Shown: in pieces, positions 7,333 through 13,644 of the stretch
How positions within the stretch are numbered: position 1 is the first letter of the stretch
Layout of the letters: each line of letters starts with the position of its first letter
The notes under the pieces: model-generated
What the model was told of the DNA's origin: nothing
The model's input: only the letters and a program-made list of their open reading frames with translations
Databases searched by the model: none
NCBI GenBank assembly: GCA_022792755.1
Contig: JAAWBP010000074.1
Location: 1 to 20,784, forward strand
DNA from: Oscillospiraceae bacterium
GTDB lineage: Bacteria > Bacillota > Clostridia > Oscillospirales > Ruminococcaceae
DNA length: 20,784 nt
Reading direction: 5' to 3'
Program-made: the position numbers and the translations under genes

Positions 7333-8199
7333 ATGGCTGAAATCATCGGCGTCCGGTTTAAGGACGTGGGAAAAATATACTACTTTGCCCCCGCTGGAAT
7401 GAAGATCAAGAAGGGGGATCATGTCATCGTCGAAACGGCCCGCGGGATGGAATGCGGCACCGTCATGATCGGAAACAGCACAGTGGAGGACGACAAAGTC
7501 GTCCTCCCGCTCAAGCCGGTCGTGCGGACGGCCACTGAAAAAGACCTCGCCGTTGTGGAGCAAAACCGGAAAAAGCAGCAGGAAGCCTTTAAAATCTGTC
7601 AGGAGAAGATCGCCAAGCACAAGCTGGAGATGAAGCTGGTCGACGTGGAATACACCTTTGACGGGAATAAAATCCTCTTTTATTTTACCGCAGACGGGCG
7701 GGTCGATTTCCGGGAGCTGGTCAAGGACCTCGCGTCGGTCTTCCGCACCCGGATCGAGCTGCGGCAGATCGGTGTGCGGGACGAGTCGAAGATGATCGGG
7801 GGGCTGGGCATCTGCGGGCGGCCCTTCTGCTGTTCCACCTTTTTGGACGAATTCCAGCCGGTCTCGATCAAGATGGCGAAGGAGCAGGGGCTTTCCTTGA
7901 ATCCGGTCAAAATTTCGGGAACCTGCGGGCGGTTGATGTGCTGTCTCAAACATGAGCAGGACGCTTATGAGCATCTCCTCAAGCTCACGCCCAAACAGGG
8001 CGCACAGGTGATGACCCCGGACGGGAAAGGGAACGTGACCGACGTCAACCTCTTGGCAGGAAAGCTGAAGGTGCAGCTGGCGGCGACCCCCGATGCAGCG
8101 CCGGGGGTCTACACGAGGGAACAGGTAAAACTCCTGCGCGACCGGCCCCATAAGGGGGAGAAAAAGGACGCGAAGGAAGCGCCGAAAACAGAAAAGTAA
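7333..8199 (+). CDS. ricT: RicT/YaaT, PSP1-domain protein of the RicAFT complex
   Basis: Protein of 288 residues of the PSP1 C-terminal family. In B. subtilis RicT (YaaT) forms a Fe-S-containing complex with RicA and RicF that affects RNase Y-mediated mRNA maturation, sporulation and competence. The start MAEIIGVRFKDVGKIYYFAP mirrors the Bacillus N-terminus and has GGAGAGG just upstream. The cysteine-rich core has GICGRPFCCSTFL and SGTCGRLMCCLKHE, the conserved cluster-ligand region. A GTG at 7285, also with a good AAAGGA site, would add 16 residues; ACGATAC (7278-7284) and GTATCGT (7314-7320) could fold over that GTG, so the ATG is preferred. Position after holB matches Bacillus. The C-terminus is a charged Lys/Glu tail. 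Confidence 0.92.
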   Translation: MAEIIGVRFKDVGKIYYFAPAGMKIKKGDHVIVETARGMECGTVMIGNSTVEDDKVVLPLKPVVRTATEKDLAVVEQNRKKQQEAFKICQEKIAKHKLEMKLVDVEYTFDGNKILFYFTADGRVDFRELVKDLASVFRTRIELRQIGVRDESKMIGGLGICGRPFCCSTFLDEFQPVSIKMAKEQGLSLNPVKISGTCGRLMCCLKHEQDAYEHLLKLTPKQGAQVMTPDGKGNVTDVNLLAGKLKVQLAATPDAAPGVYTREQVKLLRDRPHKGEKKDAKEAPKTEK

Positions 8200-8215
8200 A
8201 ACTTGCGGTTTTATA

Positions 8216-8243
8216 TTGATTTTTTGCGAAAATATGTTACAAT
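8216..8243 (+). promoter_or_regulatory. Promoter of the structured RNA and ferredoxin
   Basis: TTGATT (8216-8221), a 16-base spacer and TACAAT (8238-8243). The predicted start site (about 8250) falls exactly at the 5' arm of the long closing helix that begins at 8251, which suggests that the RNA end is defined by this promoter. Confidence 0.65.
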
Positions 8244-8250
8244 GATAGTA

Positions 8251-8501
8251 CCCTCACTTGACAAGAGCAGATACGATTTTTAGGGGCAAAAAGCTGCCCC
8301 TGACGGTGTGATTCTTCTTGTCTTGCGTCAGCAGGGCAGTCTCGTCTTCCACTCTCAAAAACGCTTGGGTTCCAAACCTGCTGAGAGGATGGGGTGGCAA
8401 GGCCGCAGGGCGAAGGCATGCTGGCGCATTCCGAGCCCGAGAACACAGCCAGACCGTTCAATCAGCGTGTTTGGAGCGTGTTTGCCCTTGTTGAGTGAGG
8501 G
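8251..8501 (+). ncRNA. Candidate ~250-nt structured RNA upstream of ferredoxin
   Basis: The first 15 bases (8251-8265, CCCTCACTTGACAAG) pair with 8487-8501 (CTTGTTGAGTGAGGG) through 13 Watson-Crick and 2 G-U pairs. Inside, CAGATACG (8268-8275) can pair with CGTGTTTG (8466-8473 or 8477-8484, a tandem duplication). Further hairpins: AGGGGCA/TGCCCCT (8281-8300), CTGACG/CGTCAG about 8299-8331, a TTGG-GTT-CCAA hairpin, and GGGC-GAA-GGCATGC / GCATTCC-GA-GCCC (about 8408-8440), the last with a G-A rich internal loop. No open reading frame with a Shine-Dalgarno fits. It lacks the SRP GGAAG-AGCAG motif, RNase P CR-I and tmRNA ends, so it is not one of those. No terminator separates it from the ferredoxin gene, so it is either a long 5' regulatory leader or a processed RNA; I could not assign it to a named family (raiA RNA and 6S RNA should be tested). 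Confidence 0.55.
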
Positions 8502-8524
8502 TAAACTTTAAGGAGGTGCTTCCA

Positions 8525-8698
8525 ATGGCATATGTAATTAGCGACGAGTGCATCGGCTGTGGCGCGTGCGAGGCAGAATGTCCGGTATCCGCCATCTCCG
8601 CTGGTGATGGTAAATACGTGATCGACGCCGATACTTGCATCGACTGCGGCGCGTGCGCCGGTACCTGCCCGGTTTCTGCTCCGAATCCGCAGGACTAA
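8525..8698 (+). CDS. 2[4Fe-4S] ferredoxin, clostridial type
   Basis: Small electron carrier of 57 residues with two cluster motifs, CIGCGACEAECP and CIDCGACAGTCP, in the classic clostridial arrangement, each CxxCxxCxxxCP. It would serve low-potential redox reactions such as pyruvate:ferredoxin oxidoreductase or hydrogenase in the cytoplasm. A very strong AAGGAGGTG Shine-Dalgarno lies 7 bases before the ATG. It is monocistronic: the promoter is before the structured RNA at 8251-8501 and a strong terminator follows at 8714. High expression is expected. Confidence 0.96.
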   Translation: MAYVISDECIGCGACEAECPVSAISAGDGKYVIDADTCIDCGACAGTCPVSAPNPQD

Positions 8699-8713
8699 TT
8701 GTTTCAAAAGAAG

Positions 8714-8743
8714 AACGCCGGTTTTTTAACCGGCGTTTTTTCT
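8714..8743 (+). terminator. Rho-independent terminator of ferredoxin
   Basis: Perfect 10-bp stem AACGCCGGTT/AACCGGCGTT with a TTTT loop, followed by TTTTTTC. The 8-11 flanking bases are A-rich upstream (AAAAGAAG) and T-rich downstream, so it may work in both directions. Confidence 0.92.
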
Positions 8744-8804
8744 TTTGTATCTCTTATCTTAGAAATAAATCGCTCTGGTATCATGCACTTTATTTGGAAA
8801 GAAT

Positions 8805-9218
8805 CCTCTCGATTGACAAGGGCAGCGGAGTGCCTCCGCGCCCGTGGCCGGGCAGGGCGTGGAATCCCCGCTGGTAATCGCGATCCCTAAGCGGGACAGA
8901 CTTCCAAGGCCGGTAACCCGCGAGGTGCGTTGTGTTTGTTTTTTGCACTGGCATCTCGCAGGACAAAAACTTTTTGACTGGCAGAACGTTCGGGTGCGAA
9001 CTACCCGCAGCGCTACCCTGCCCCACGCGGTGCGCCTGTGCCCAGGCAAGGCAATACGCACACCAATGTTTTGCTGATTTTGGGCTTTAGTCCTGCGAGG
9101 CGCGTTATACAAAACATGTACCGCGCGGGAAATGAATTTTGTTATTCGCACCACCTGTGGATCGCGACTGTCCGGCCCGGTCACGGGCGCGGCGGCTCGC
9201 CGTCTTTGTCAACCGAGG
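8805..9218 (+). mobile_element. ~415-bp MITE-like element with imperfect terminal inverted repeats
   Basis: The ends 8805-8853 and 9175-9218 are inverted copies: both read, from the outside, CCTC..GRTTGACAA, then a small GCGG/CCGC-type hairpin, then GCGCCCGTGRCCGGGC. The interior holds two oppositely oriented copies of a longer module. The plus copy (8879 to about 9004) starts CGCGATCC and contains CCCGCGAGGTGCGTTG, CATCTCGCAGGAC and GTGCGAACTACC; the minus copy (9166 down to about 9045) has CGCGATCC, CCCGCGCGG, CCTCGCAGGAC and GGTGTGCGTATTG. The centre has GCCTGTGCCCAGGC (9034-9047). The same modules recur at 18570-19044. It encodes no credible protein, so any mobility would be non-autonomous. 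A clear target-site duplication was not found. The open frames across it are products of the repeat. Confidence 0.6.
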
Positions 9219-9243
9219 AAAGGCTTCTTTTTTCAAACAAAGC

Positions 9244-9272
9244 TTGACAAAGCAGTTCGGTTTTGTTATGAT
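9244..9272 (+). promoter_or_regulatory. aroF: Sigma-A promoter of the aroF leader
   Basis: Perfect TTGACA (9244-9249), 17-base spacer and TATGAT (9267-9272). The start site falls near the perfect 12-base palindrome CACTTTAAAGTG (9280-9291), which could be an operator. TTGACAAAG at the -35 is also an exact inverted copy of CTTTGTCAA (9204-9212) in the right end of the neighbouring repeat element. Confidence 0.85.
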
Positions 9273-9318
9273 AAGAGTGCACTTTAAAGTGTTAAAGCAA
9301 GCGAAGAGGTAAATCGTC

Positions 9319-9408
9319 ATGCTGATCAACAGGAACCATCATCGATTTTATTACTGCCTGGCTGTTTTGGAGTCGGGTTGTTTGCGGTGTCCTGTTTTAC
9401 AGCATTGA
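9319..9408 (+). CDS. Putative aroF leader peptide (attenuator uORF)
   Basis: A 29-codon frame from ATG 9319 to TGA 9406-9408, preceded by AAGAGG about 9 bases upstream. It begins MLINRNHHRFYYCLAV: His-His at codons 7-8 and Phe-Tyr-Tyr at codons 10-12. It lies between the aroF promoter and a terminator hairpin that precedes aroF, an arrangement like classical ribosome-mediated attenuators. The encoded aromatic residues are end products of the pathway that AroF opens. Codons 20-21 (GGTTGT, 9376-9381) can pair with ACAACC in the terminator 5' arm, giving a candidate antiterminator. Inference: stalling at Tyr codons would spare that arm and allow read-through. Not tested by comparison. Confidence 0.6.
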   Translation: MLINRNHHRFYYCLAVLESGCLRCPVLQH

Positions 9409-9428
9409 ATTTTCCGCTGTATCCGTCA

Positions 9429-9461
9429 GGCCGACAACCGATTCCGGTTGCCGGCCTTTTT
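9429..9461 (+). terminator. Attenuator terminator in the aroF leader
   Basis: Stem GGCCG-A-CAACC (9429-9439) pairs with GGTTG-C-CGGCC (9446-9456), ten pairs with one A/C mismatch, six-base loop, followed by TTTTTATTT. It stands 55 bases before the aroF ATG and after the leader peptide, so it must be conditionally bypassed for aroF expression. The left arm base ACAACC competes with GGTTGT at 9376-9381. Confidence 0.85.
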
Positions 9462-9516
9462 ATTTGCCGTGAAGCCGGAACGGTGAGGCGCCTGCCGGAA
9501 GAAAGAGAGGTTTCTT

Positions 9517-10527
9517 ATGATTGTCATTCTCAAGCAAAACGCACCGAAACAGAAGGTGGAAGATCTTTTAGGGCAGTTGAAGGGCAAAGGGATTGGGATC
9601 CATTTCAGCGAAGGAGCCCATACCACCCTTTTCGGGCTGGTCGGGGATGTTTCCAAAATCGATCAGGAGGCTCTGGAGGCCCTCGACATCGTCGAAGCGG
9701 TCAAACGGGTTTCCGAGCCCTACAAGCTGGTCAACCGGAAGTTCCATCCGGAGGATACCGCAGTCCAAGTCGGCGGGGGGAAGATCGGCGGAGGGAGCTT
9801 CGGCGTGATCGCCGGCCCCTGCTCGGTCGAATCCCCGGAGCAGATCATCGGAGCTGCGAAGCGGATGAAAGAAGCGGGGGCCAAATTCCTGCGGGGCGGC
9901 GCCTTCAAGCCCAGAACCTCCCCCTATGCCTTCCGCGGTTTAAAGGCGGAAGGGATTGAGCTCCTGCTCGAAGCAAAGAGAGAGACAGGGCTCCCCATCG
10001 TCACCGAGCTGACCAGCCTGCGGTATATTGACCTCTACAGCGAGGTGGACGTCATCCAGGTCGGGGCGCGGAACATGCAGAACTTCGAGATGCTTTCCGA
10101 GCTCGGGCACTGCGACAAACCGATCCTGTTGAAGCGGGGGCTTTCCAGCACGATGGAGGAGCTGTTAATGAGCGCCGAATACATCGTTTCAGGGGGGAAC
10201 CCGAACGTCATCCTTTGTGAGAGGGGGATCCGCACCTTTGAGACCGCCACCCGGAACACCCTTGATATTTCGGCGATCCCGCTTTTGAAACAGAAGTCCC
10301 ACCTCCCCGTCATCGTCGACCCGAGCCATGCCTCCGGGATCGCGGCGCTGGTGCCCGTCCTCGCGAAAACCGCCGTCGTCGCCGGGGCAGACGGCCTGAT
10401 GGTCGAAGTCCATCCAAATCCGCCGGCGGCCCTCTGCGACGGCGCGCAGTCGATCACCCCGGACACCTTCGATCAGGTGATGGAGGATGTCCGCACCCTC
10501 TGCGGGCTGGAGGGAAAAGCGCTCTGA
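9517..10527 (+). CDS. aroF: 3-deoxy-7-phosphoheptulonate (DAHP) synthase, type I-beta with regulatory FLR domain
   Basis: First enzyme of the shikimate pathway, condensing PEP and erythrose 4-phosphate in the cytoplasm; 336 residues. Residues 1 to about 70 (MIVILKQNAP... ) form a ferredoxin-like regulatory domain as in Thermotoga maritima DAHP synthase, where it mediates feedback inhibition by Phe and Tyr. The catalytic barrel follows: GPCSVES (Cys102, metal ligand), RGGAFKPRTSPYAFRG (about 126-141), ILLKRGLSST, GIRTFETATRNTLD and VDPSHASG. All expected metal and PEP ligands appear intact. GAAAGAGAGG gives the Shine-Dalgarno. It is monocistronic between its attenuator and the terminator at 10536, so both transcription attenuation and allosteric feedback probably respond to aromatic amino acids. 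Confidence 0.96.
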   Translation: MIVILKQNAPKQKVEDLLGQLKGKGIGIHFSEGAHTTLFGLVGDVSKIDQEALEALDIVEAVKRVSEPYKLVNRKFHPEDTAVQVGGGKIGGGSFGVIAGPCSVESPEQIIGAAKRMKEAGAKFLRGGAFKPRTSPYAFRGLKAEGIELLLEAKRETGLPIVTELTSLRYIDLYSEVDVIQVGARNMQNFEMLSELGHCDKPILLKRGLSSTMEELLMSAEYIVSGGNPNVILCERGIRTFETATRNTLDISAIPLLKQKSHLPVIVDPSHASGIAALVPVLAKTAVVAGADGLMVEVHPNPPAALCDGAQSITPDTFDQVMEDVRTLCGLEGKAL

Positions 10528-10535
10528 AATCCACG

Positions 10536-10567
10536 ACACCCGGCGACTTGAAACGCCGGGTGTTTTT
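10536..10567 (+). terminator. Rho-independent terminator of aroF
   Basis: Perfect 10-bp stem ACACCCGGCG/CGCCGGGTGT with loop ACTTGAAA, followed by TTTT. Confidence 0.92.
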
Positions 10568-10570
10568 GGT

Positions 10571-10598
10571 TTGCTCCTTGGGAAAGATATGCTATAAT
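10571..10598 (+). promoter_or_regulatory. Promoter of ridA-tcdA
   Basis: Perfect TATAAT (10593-10598) with a weak -35 TTGCTC (10571-10576) at 16 bases. The leader that follows has a 9-bp hairpin with one mismatch, AACCAACTG/CAGTCGGTT (10613-10642). Confidence 0.6.
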
Positions 10599-10658
10599 TG
10601 ATAGAGATTTAACCAACTGGCTCTTTTAAGACAGTCGGTTCTGCACAGGGAGGATGTT

Positions 10659-11051
10659 ATGAAAAAAGAGGAGATCAAAAGCAGCGCGGCTCCTGCGGCG
10701 GCTGGGCCCTATTCGCAGGCCGTCAGGGCCGGCGGATTGGTTTTCGTTTCAGGCCAGCTCCCGCTCGACGCCGAAACGGGAGAAATGGCGGATGGGATCG
10801 AAAACCAGACAGCGAAATGTTTGGAGAATATCCGCGGGATTTTATCCGCCGCGGGGCTTTCGCTGGACGACCTTGTGAAGTGCACCGTCTTTTTGACGCG
10901 GATGGAGGACTTCCCCCTTATTAATAAGGTATATGCCTCCTATTTCGGGAATCCCTGCCCAGCGCGCTCCTGTGTCGAGGTTTCTGCGCTGCCGCGGGGA
11001 GCGGCGGTCGAAATCGAAGCGATTGCGGTGGTGAAGCAGCATGCAGAATGA
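10659..11051 (+). CDS. ridA: RidA family reactive imine/enamine deaminase
   Basis: Cytoplasmic trimeric protein of 130 residues of the YjgF/YER057c/UK114 family. It hydrolyses reactive enamine/imine intermediates made by PLP enzymes such as threonine dehydratase, protecting them from damage. Family signatures: GPYSQAV near the N-terminus, VFVSGQLPLD, the active-site arginine Arg103 in CPARSCVEV, and the C-terminal VEIEAIAV with the conserved glutamate. GGGAGG lies about 7 bases before the ATG. Its last 11 bases overlap the start of tcdA, so the two are translationally coupled. Some RidA subgroups (Rid1-7) lack deaminase activity; the arginine here supports an active member. Confidence 0.94.
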   Translation: MKKEEIKSSAAPAAAGPYSQAVRAGGLVFVSGQLPLDAETGEMADGIENQTAKCLENIRGILSAAGLSLDDLVKCTVFLTRMEDFPLINKVYASYFGNPCPARSCVEVSALPRGAAVEIEAIAVVKQHAE

Positions 11052-11760
11052 ATTTTCCCGCACCGAGCTCCTTCTGGGAAGGAATGTGATGGAGCGGCTG
11101 AAACACGCCTCCGTTCTCCTGTTCGGGATCGGCGGGGTGGGTTCCTATGCGGCTGAAGCGCTGGCCCGCGGCGGGGTAGGCCGCCTGATCCTCGTCGACC
11201 ACGACACTGTCAGCCTCACAAACCTCAACCGCCAGCTGATCGCCACCCACGAGACGATCGGGAGGCGGAAGGTTGATGTGATGAAGGAGCGGATCCTCTC
11301 GATCAATCCCGCGGCCCAGGTCGAGGCGCGGGCCGAATTCCTCCTGCCTGAAAACATCGACTCCTTCCCTCTCCAAGCGTGCGATTACATCATCGACGCG
11401 GTGGACACCGTCGCCGCAAAGATTGCGCTGGCAGAGAAGGCGGAGGAATGCGGGACGCCGATCATCAGCTCAACGGGGACAGGGAATAAGCTCGACCCAT
11501 CCCGGTTCGAAATAGCCGACATCTATGGGACTTCGGTCTGCCCGCTGGCCCGCGTCCTCCGCCGGGAGCTGAAGGCGAGAGGGGTGCGGGGGCTGAAGGT
11601 GCTCTATTCCAAGGAGCCCCCCCTCAAGCCCCTGCCCGCAGAGGAGGACGGATCTCCCGGAAAGCGGCAGACCCCCGGCAGCGTCTCCTTTGTCCCGTCC
11701 GTGGCCGGGCTGATGATCGCCGGGGAGGTTCTCCGCAGTTTCATCGAAAAAGCGGAATGA
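11041..11760 (+). CDS. tcdA: tRNA threonylcarbamoyladenosine dehydratase TcdA (CsdL)
   Basis: ThiF/E1-like ATP-dependent enzyme of 239 residues that cyclises t6A37 of tRNA to ct6A. Features: the nucleotide-binding GIGGVGSYAAEALAR (about residues 29-43), VDHDTVSLTNLNRQ, and DAVDTVAAKIALAE; the dinucleotide-binding half is complete. The cysteine in TSVCPLARVLRRELK fits the catalytic-loop region of the family. It starts within ridA. The PRL-rich stretch PPLKPLPAEEDGSPGK (about 195-210) is the usual flexible loop. The last part ends just before the dedA leader, 75 bases away. TcdA is often linked to sulfur-transfer genes in other bacteria; here it is not, although iscS is in the window. Confidence 0.93.
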   Translation: MQNEFSRTELLLGRNVMERLKHASVLLFGIGGVGSYAAEALARGGVGRLILVDHDTVSLTNLNRQLIATHETIGRRKVDVMKERILSINPAAQVEARAEFLLPENIDSFPLQACDYIIDAVDTVAAKIALAEKAEECGTPIISSTGTGNKLDPSRFEIADIYGTSVCPLARVLRRELKARGVRGLKVLYSKEPPLKPLPAEEDGSPGKRQTPGSVSFVPSVAGLMIAGEVLRSFIEKAE

Positions 11761-11835
11761 CCGGAACAGCGCTGCCATAAACTGGTAGGGAGAGGGCCTA
11801 CTCGGGGCCAGACTTACCGGTTGAGGTGTTGAAAA

Positions 11836-12459
11836 ATGGATTTTGTCATGAACGCCATCGAATCATATGGACTTGCTGCTGTTTTTATGTTAATCTTATT
11901 AGAGTATGCCTGCTTCCCTCTTCCAAGCGAGGTGGTGCTCCCCTTTTCCGGGGCGGTTGCCTCCCAAAGCGGATGGATTTTCCCGGCGATTTTGGGGTTC
12001 AGCGTCCTCGCGGGGGTACTGGGGGCGCTCGTCTGTTACCTGATCGGCTATTTCGGCGGCTATCCGCTGGTGGAGAAGATCAAGCGGAGGTTCCCAAAGG
12101 CAGGAAAGGGCCTCGACGCCTCGCAGAAAAAGTATGAGCAGTACGCCTCCCTTTCGGTCTGCATCGGGCGGCTGATCCCCCTATGCCGAACCTATATTTC
12201 ATTTATTGCGGGGATTTCCCGGCAAAGCCTCTGGAGCTACCTGGGGGCGACGGCTGCCGGGGTGACGGTCTGGAACGCCGTCCTGATTGGACTGGGGTAT
12301 TTGTTTGCTGAAAACTGGAATATTGTTACAGAATACTACGATCAGTATAAGCTAGTCCTCCTTCCAGTCTGCATTGCCCTGGCGGGATTGCTGATCGTCC
12401 GGCGGTGCTGGAAGCGAAAGAAGGAAAAACGCCCTGCGTTTGACAGAGCGGAAAAATAA
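11836..12459 (+). CDS. DedA family membrane protein
   Basis: Integral membrane protein of 207 residues of the DedA/VTT (SNARE-associated) family, several members of which act as undecaprenyl-phosphate or phosphatidylethanolamine flippases. Visible: an N-terminal amphipathic/re-entrant segment with EYACFPLPSEVVLPFSGA, a glycine-rich segment LGALVCYLIGYFGGYPLVEKIKRR, then the signature GRLIPLCRTYISFIAGI and two terminal hydrophobic segments. The basic C-terminus (CWKRKKEKR) is likely cytoplasmic. GAGGTG sits before the ATG. A hairpin-capable stretch (ACTGGTA 11781-11787 with TACCGGT 11815-11821) ends right before that site. It is 18 bases upstream of oadB, so it probably heads that operon. Substrate is unknown. 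Confidence 0.88.
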   Translation: MDFVMNAIESYGLAAVFMLILLEYACFPLPSEVVLPFSGAVASQSGWIFPAILGFSVLAGVLGALVCYLIGYFGGYPLVEKIKRRFPKAGKGLDASQKKYEQYASLSVCIGRLIPLCRTYISFIAGISRQSLWSYLGATAAGVTVWNAVLIGLGYLFAENWNIVTEYYDQYKLVLLPVCIALAGLLIVRRCWKRKKEKRPAFDRAEK

Positions 12460-12477
12460 AAAAAGGGGAATGTTTCA

Positions 12478-13629
12478 ATGGAGTTTCTAATCGAGGGCAT
12501 CCTGGAGCTGTTCAAGCCGGACAGCTGGAGAATTTGGGTGATGTTTGTCATCGGCGGCGTGCTGATCTTTCTCGCCATCAAAAAGGAGTTGGAACCGGCT
12601 TTGCTCCTCCCGATCGGGTTTGGCGCCATCCTTGTCAACCTCCCGTTTTCCGGCGCGGTCGACCAGATGATGGAGGGGATCGGCGAAGTCCCCGGGATCA
12701 TCGACTGGATGTTCCGGATCGGGATCGAGGCGTCGGAGGCGATGCCGCTGCTGCTGTTCATCGGCATCGGCGCGATGATCGACTTCGGCCCGCTGCTGGT
12801 CAACCCCAAGCTGCTTCTGTTCGGGGCGGCGTCCCAGTTCGGCATCTTCTTCACCATCACGGTTGCGACCCTTCTGGGCTTCGACCTGACCGATGCAGCC
12901 TCGATCGGGATCATCGGCGCGGCGGATGGGCCGACTTCCATCCTGGTCTCCCAGGTGCTCGGCAGCCAGTATATGGGGGCGATTGCCGTCGCAGCCTATT
13001 CCTATATGGCGCTGGTGCCGATCATCCAGCCGTTTGCCATCAAGCTCTCGACCACCAAAAAGGAGCGGGCCATCAAGATGGCCTACAACCCGCAGGGCGT
13101 GTCCAAGATGACGCGGATCCTCTTCCCGATCATCGTCACCATGATCGCCGGGCTGGTCGCGCCGGCATCGGTTTCGCTGGTCGGCTTCCTGATGTTCGGC
13201 AACCTTCTGCGGGAGTGCGGCGTCCTCCGCGCAATGTCGGAAACGGCGCAGAACCAGCTCGCAAACCTGATCACCCTGGTGCTCGGCATCACCATCGCCG
13301 CCAGCATGAAGGCGGAGAGCTTCGTCAACCTCCAGACCCTCTTCATCATGGCGCTCGGCCTCGTCGCCTTTGTATTCGACACCTTTGCAGGGGTCTTCTT
13401 TGCGAAACTCCTCAACCTGTTCTCTAAAAATAAAATCAACCCCATGGTCGGGGCGGCCGGCATTTCCGCCTTCCCGATGTCCTCCCGCGTCATCCAGAAG
13501 ATGGGGCTCGAGGCCGACCCGACCAACCACCTGCTGATGCACGCGGTCGGCGCCAATGTCTCCGGGCAGATCGCCTCGGTCGTCGCCGGCGGCGTCATAC
13601 TCGGCATCGTGCCGACGATGATCCATTAA
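12478..13629 (+). CDS. oadB: Sodium-translocating decarboxylase beta subunit
   Basis: Polytopic membrane protein of 383 residues of the OadB/GcdB/MmdB family. It couples decarboxylation of carboxybiotin to Na+ export. Conserved pieces: SEAMPLLLFIGIGAMIDFGPLL, the Na+/carboxybiotin motif GAADGPTSI with Asp near residue 150, AVAAYSYMALVPIIQP and the C-terminal AVGANVSGQIASVVAGGVILG. Length (about 380) is normal. AGGGGA gives the Shine-Dalgarno. It precedes a 51-aa OadG-like protein and pyruvate kinase. The alpha (carboxyltransferase) and biotin carrier subunits are absent from this window, so the acid used (oxaloacetate, methylmalonyl-CoA, glutaconyl-CoA or malonate) cannot be told. Confidence 0.93.
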   Translation: MEFLIEGILELFKPDSWRIWVMFVIGGVLIFLAIKKELEPALLLPIGFGAILVNLPFSGAVDQMMEGIGEVPGIIDWMFRIGIEASEAMPLLLFIGIGAMIDFGPLLVNPKLLLFGAASQFGIFFTITVATLLGFDLTDAASIGIIGAADGPTSILVSQVLGSQYMGAIAVAAYSYMALVPIIQPFAIKLSTTKKERAIKMAYNPQGVSKMTRILFPIIVTMIAGLVAPASVSLVGFLMFGNLLRECGVLRAMSETAQNQLANLITLVLGITIAASMKAESFVNLQTLFIMALGLVAFVFDTFAGVFFAKLLNLFSKNKINPMVGAAGISAFPMSSRVIQKMGLEADPTNHLLMHAVGANVSGQIASVVAGGVILGIVPTMIH

Positions 13630-13644
13630 AGGAGGATGTGGAAA

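Noticed and set aside
8251..8501. SRP RNA, RNase P RNA or tmRNA
   Set aside because: The diagnostic short sequences of these RNAs are absent; only the general shape of a long closed RNA was seen.
8805..9218. CRISPR array
   Set aside because: Repeats are long, imperfect and partly inverted, with no regular short repeat-spacer pattern.
8805..9247. Open frames on both strands over the repeat element (for example 8759-9184 minus and 8844-9077 plus)
   Set aside because: They lie within inverted and direct repeats, lack Shine-Dalgarno sites and share peptides with the other repeat locus only because the DNA is repeated.
9273..9516. T-box riboswitch before aroF
   Set aside because: No T-box core sequence or stem I motifs were found, while a leader peptide and terminator are visible.
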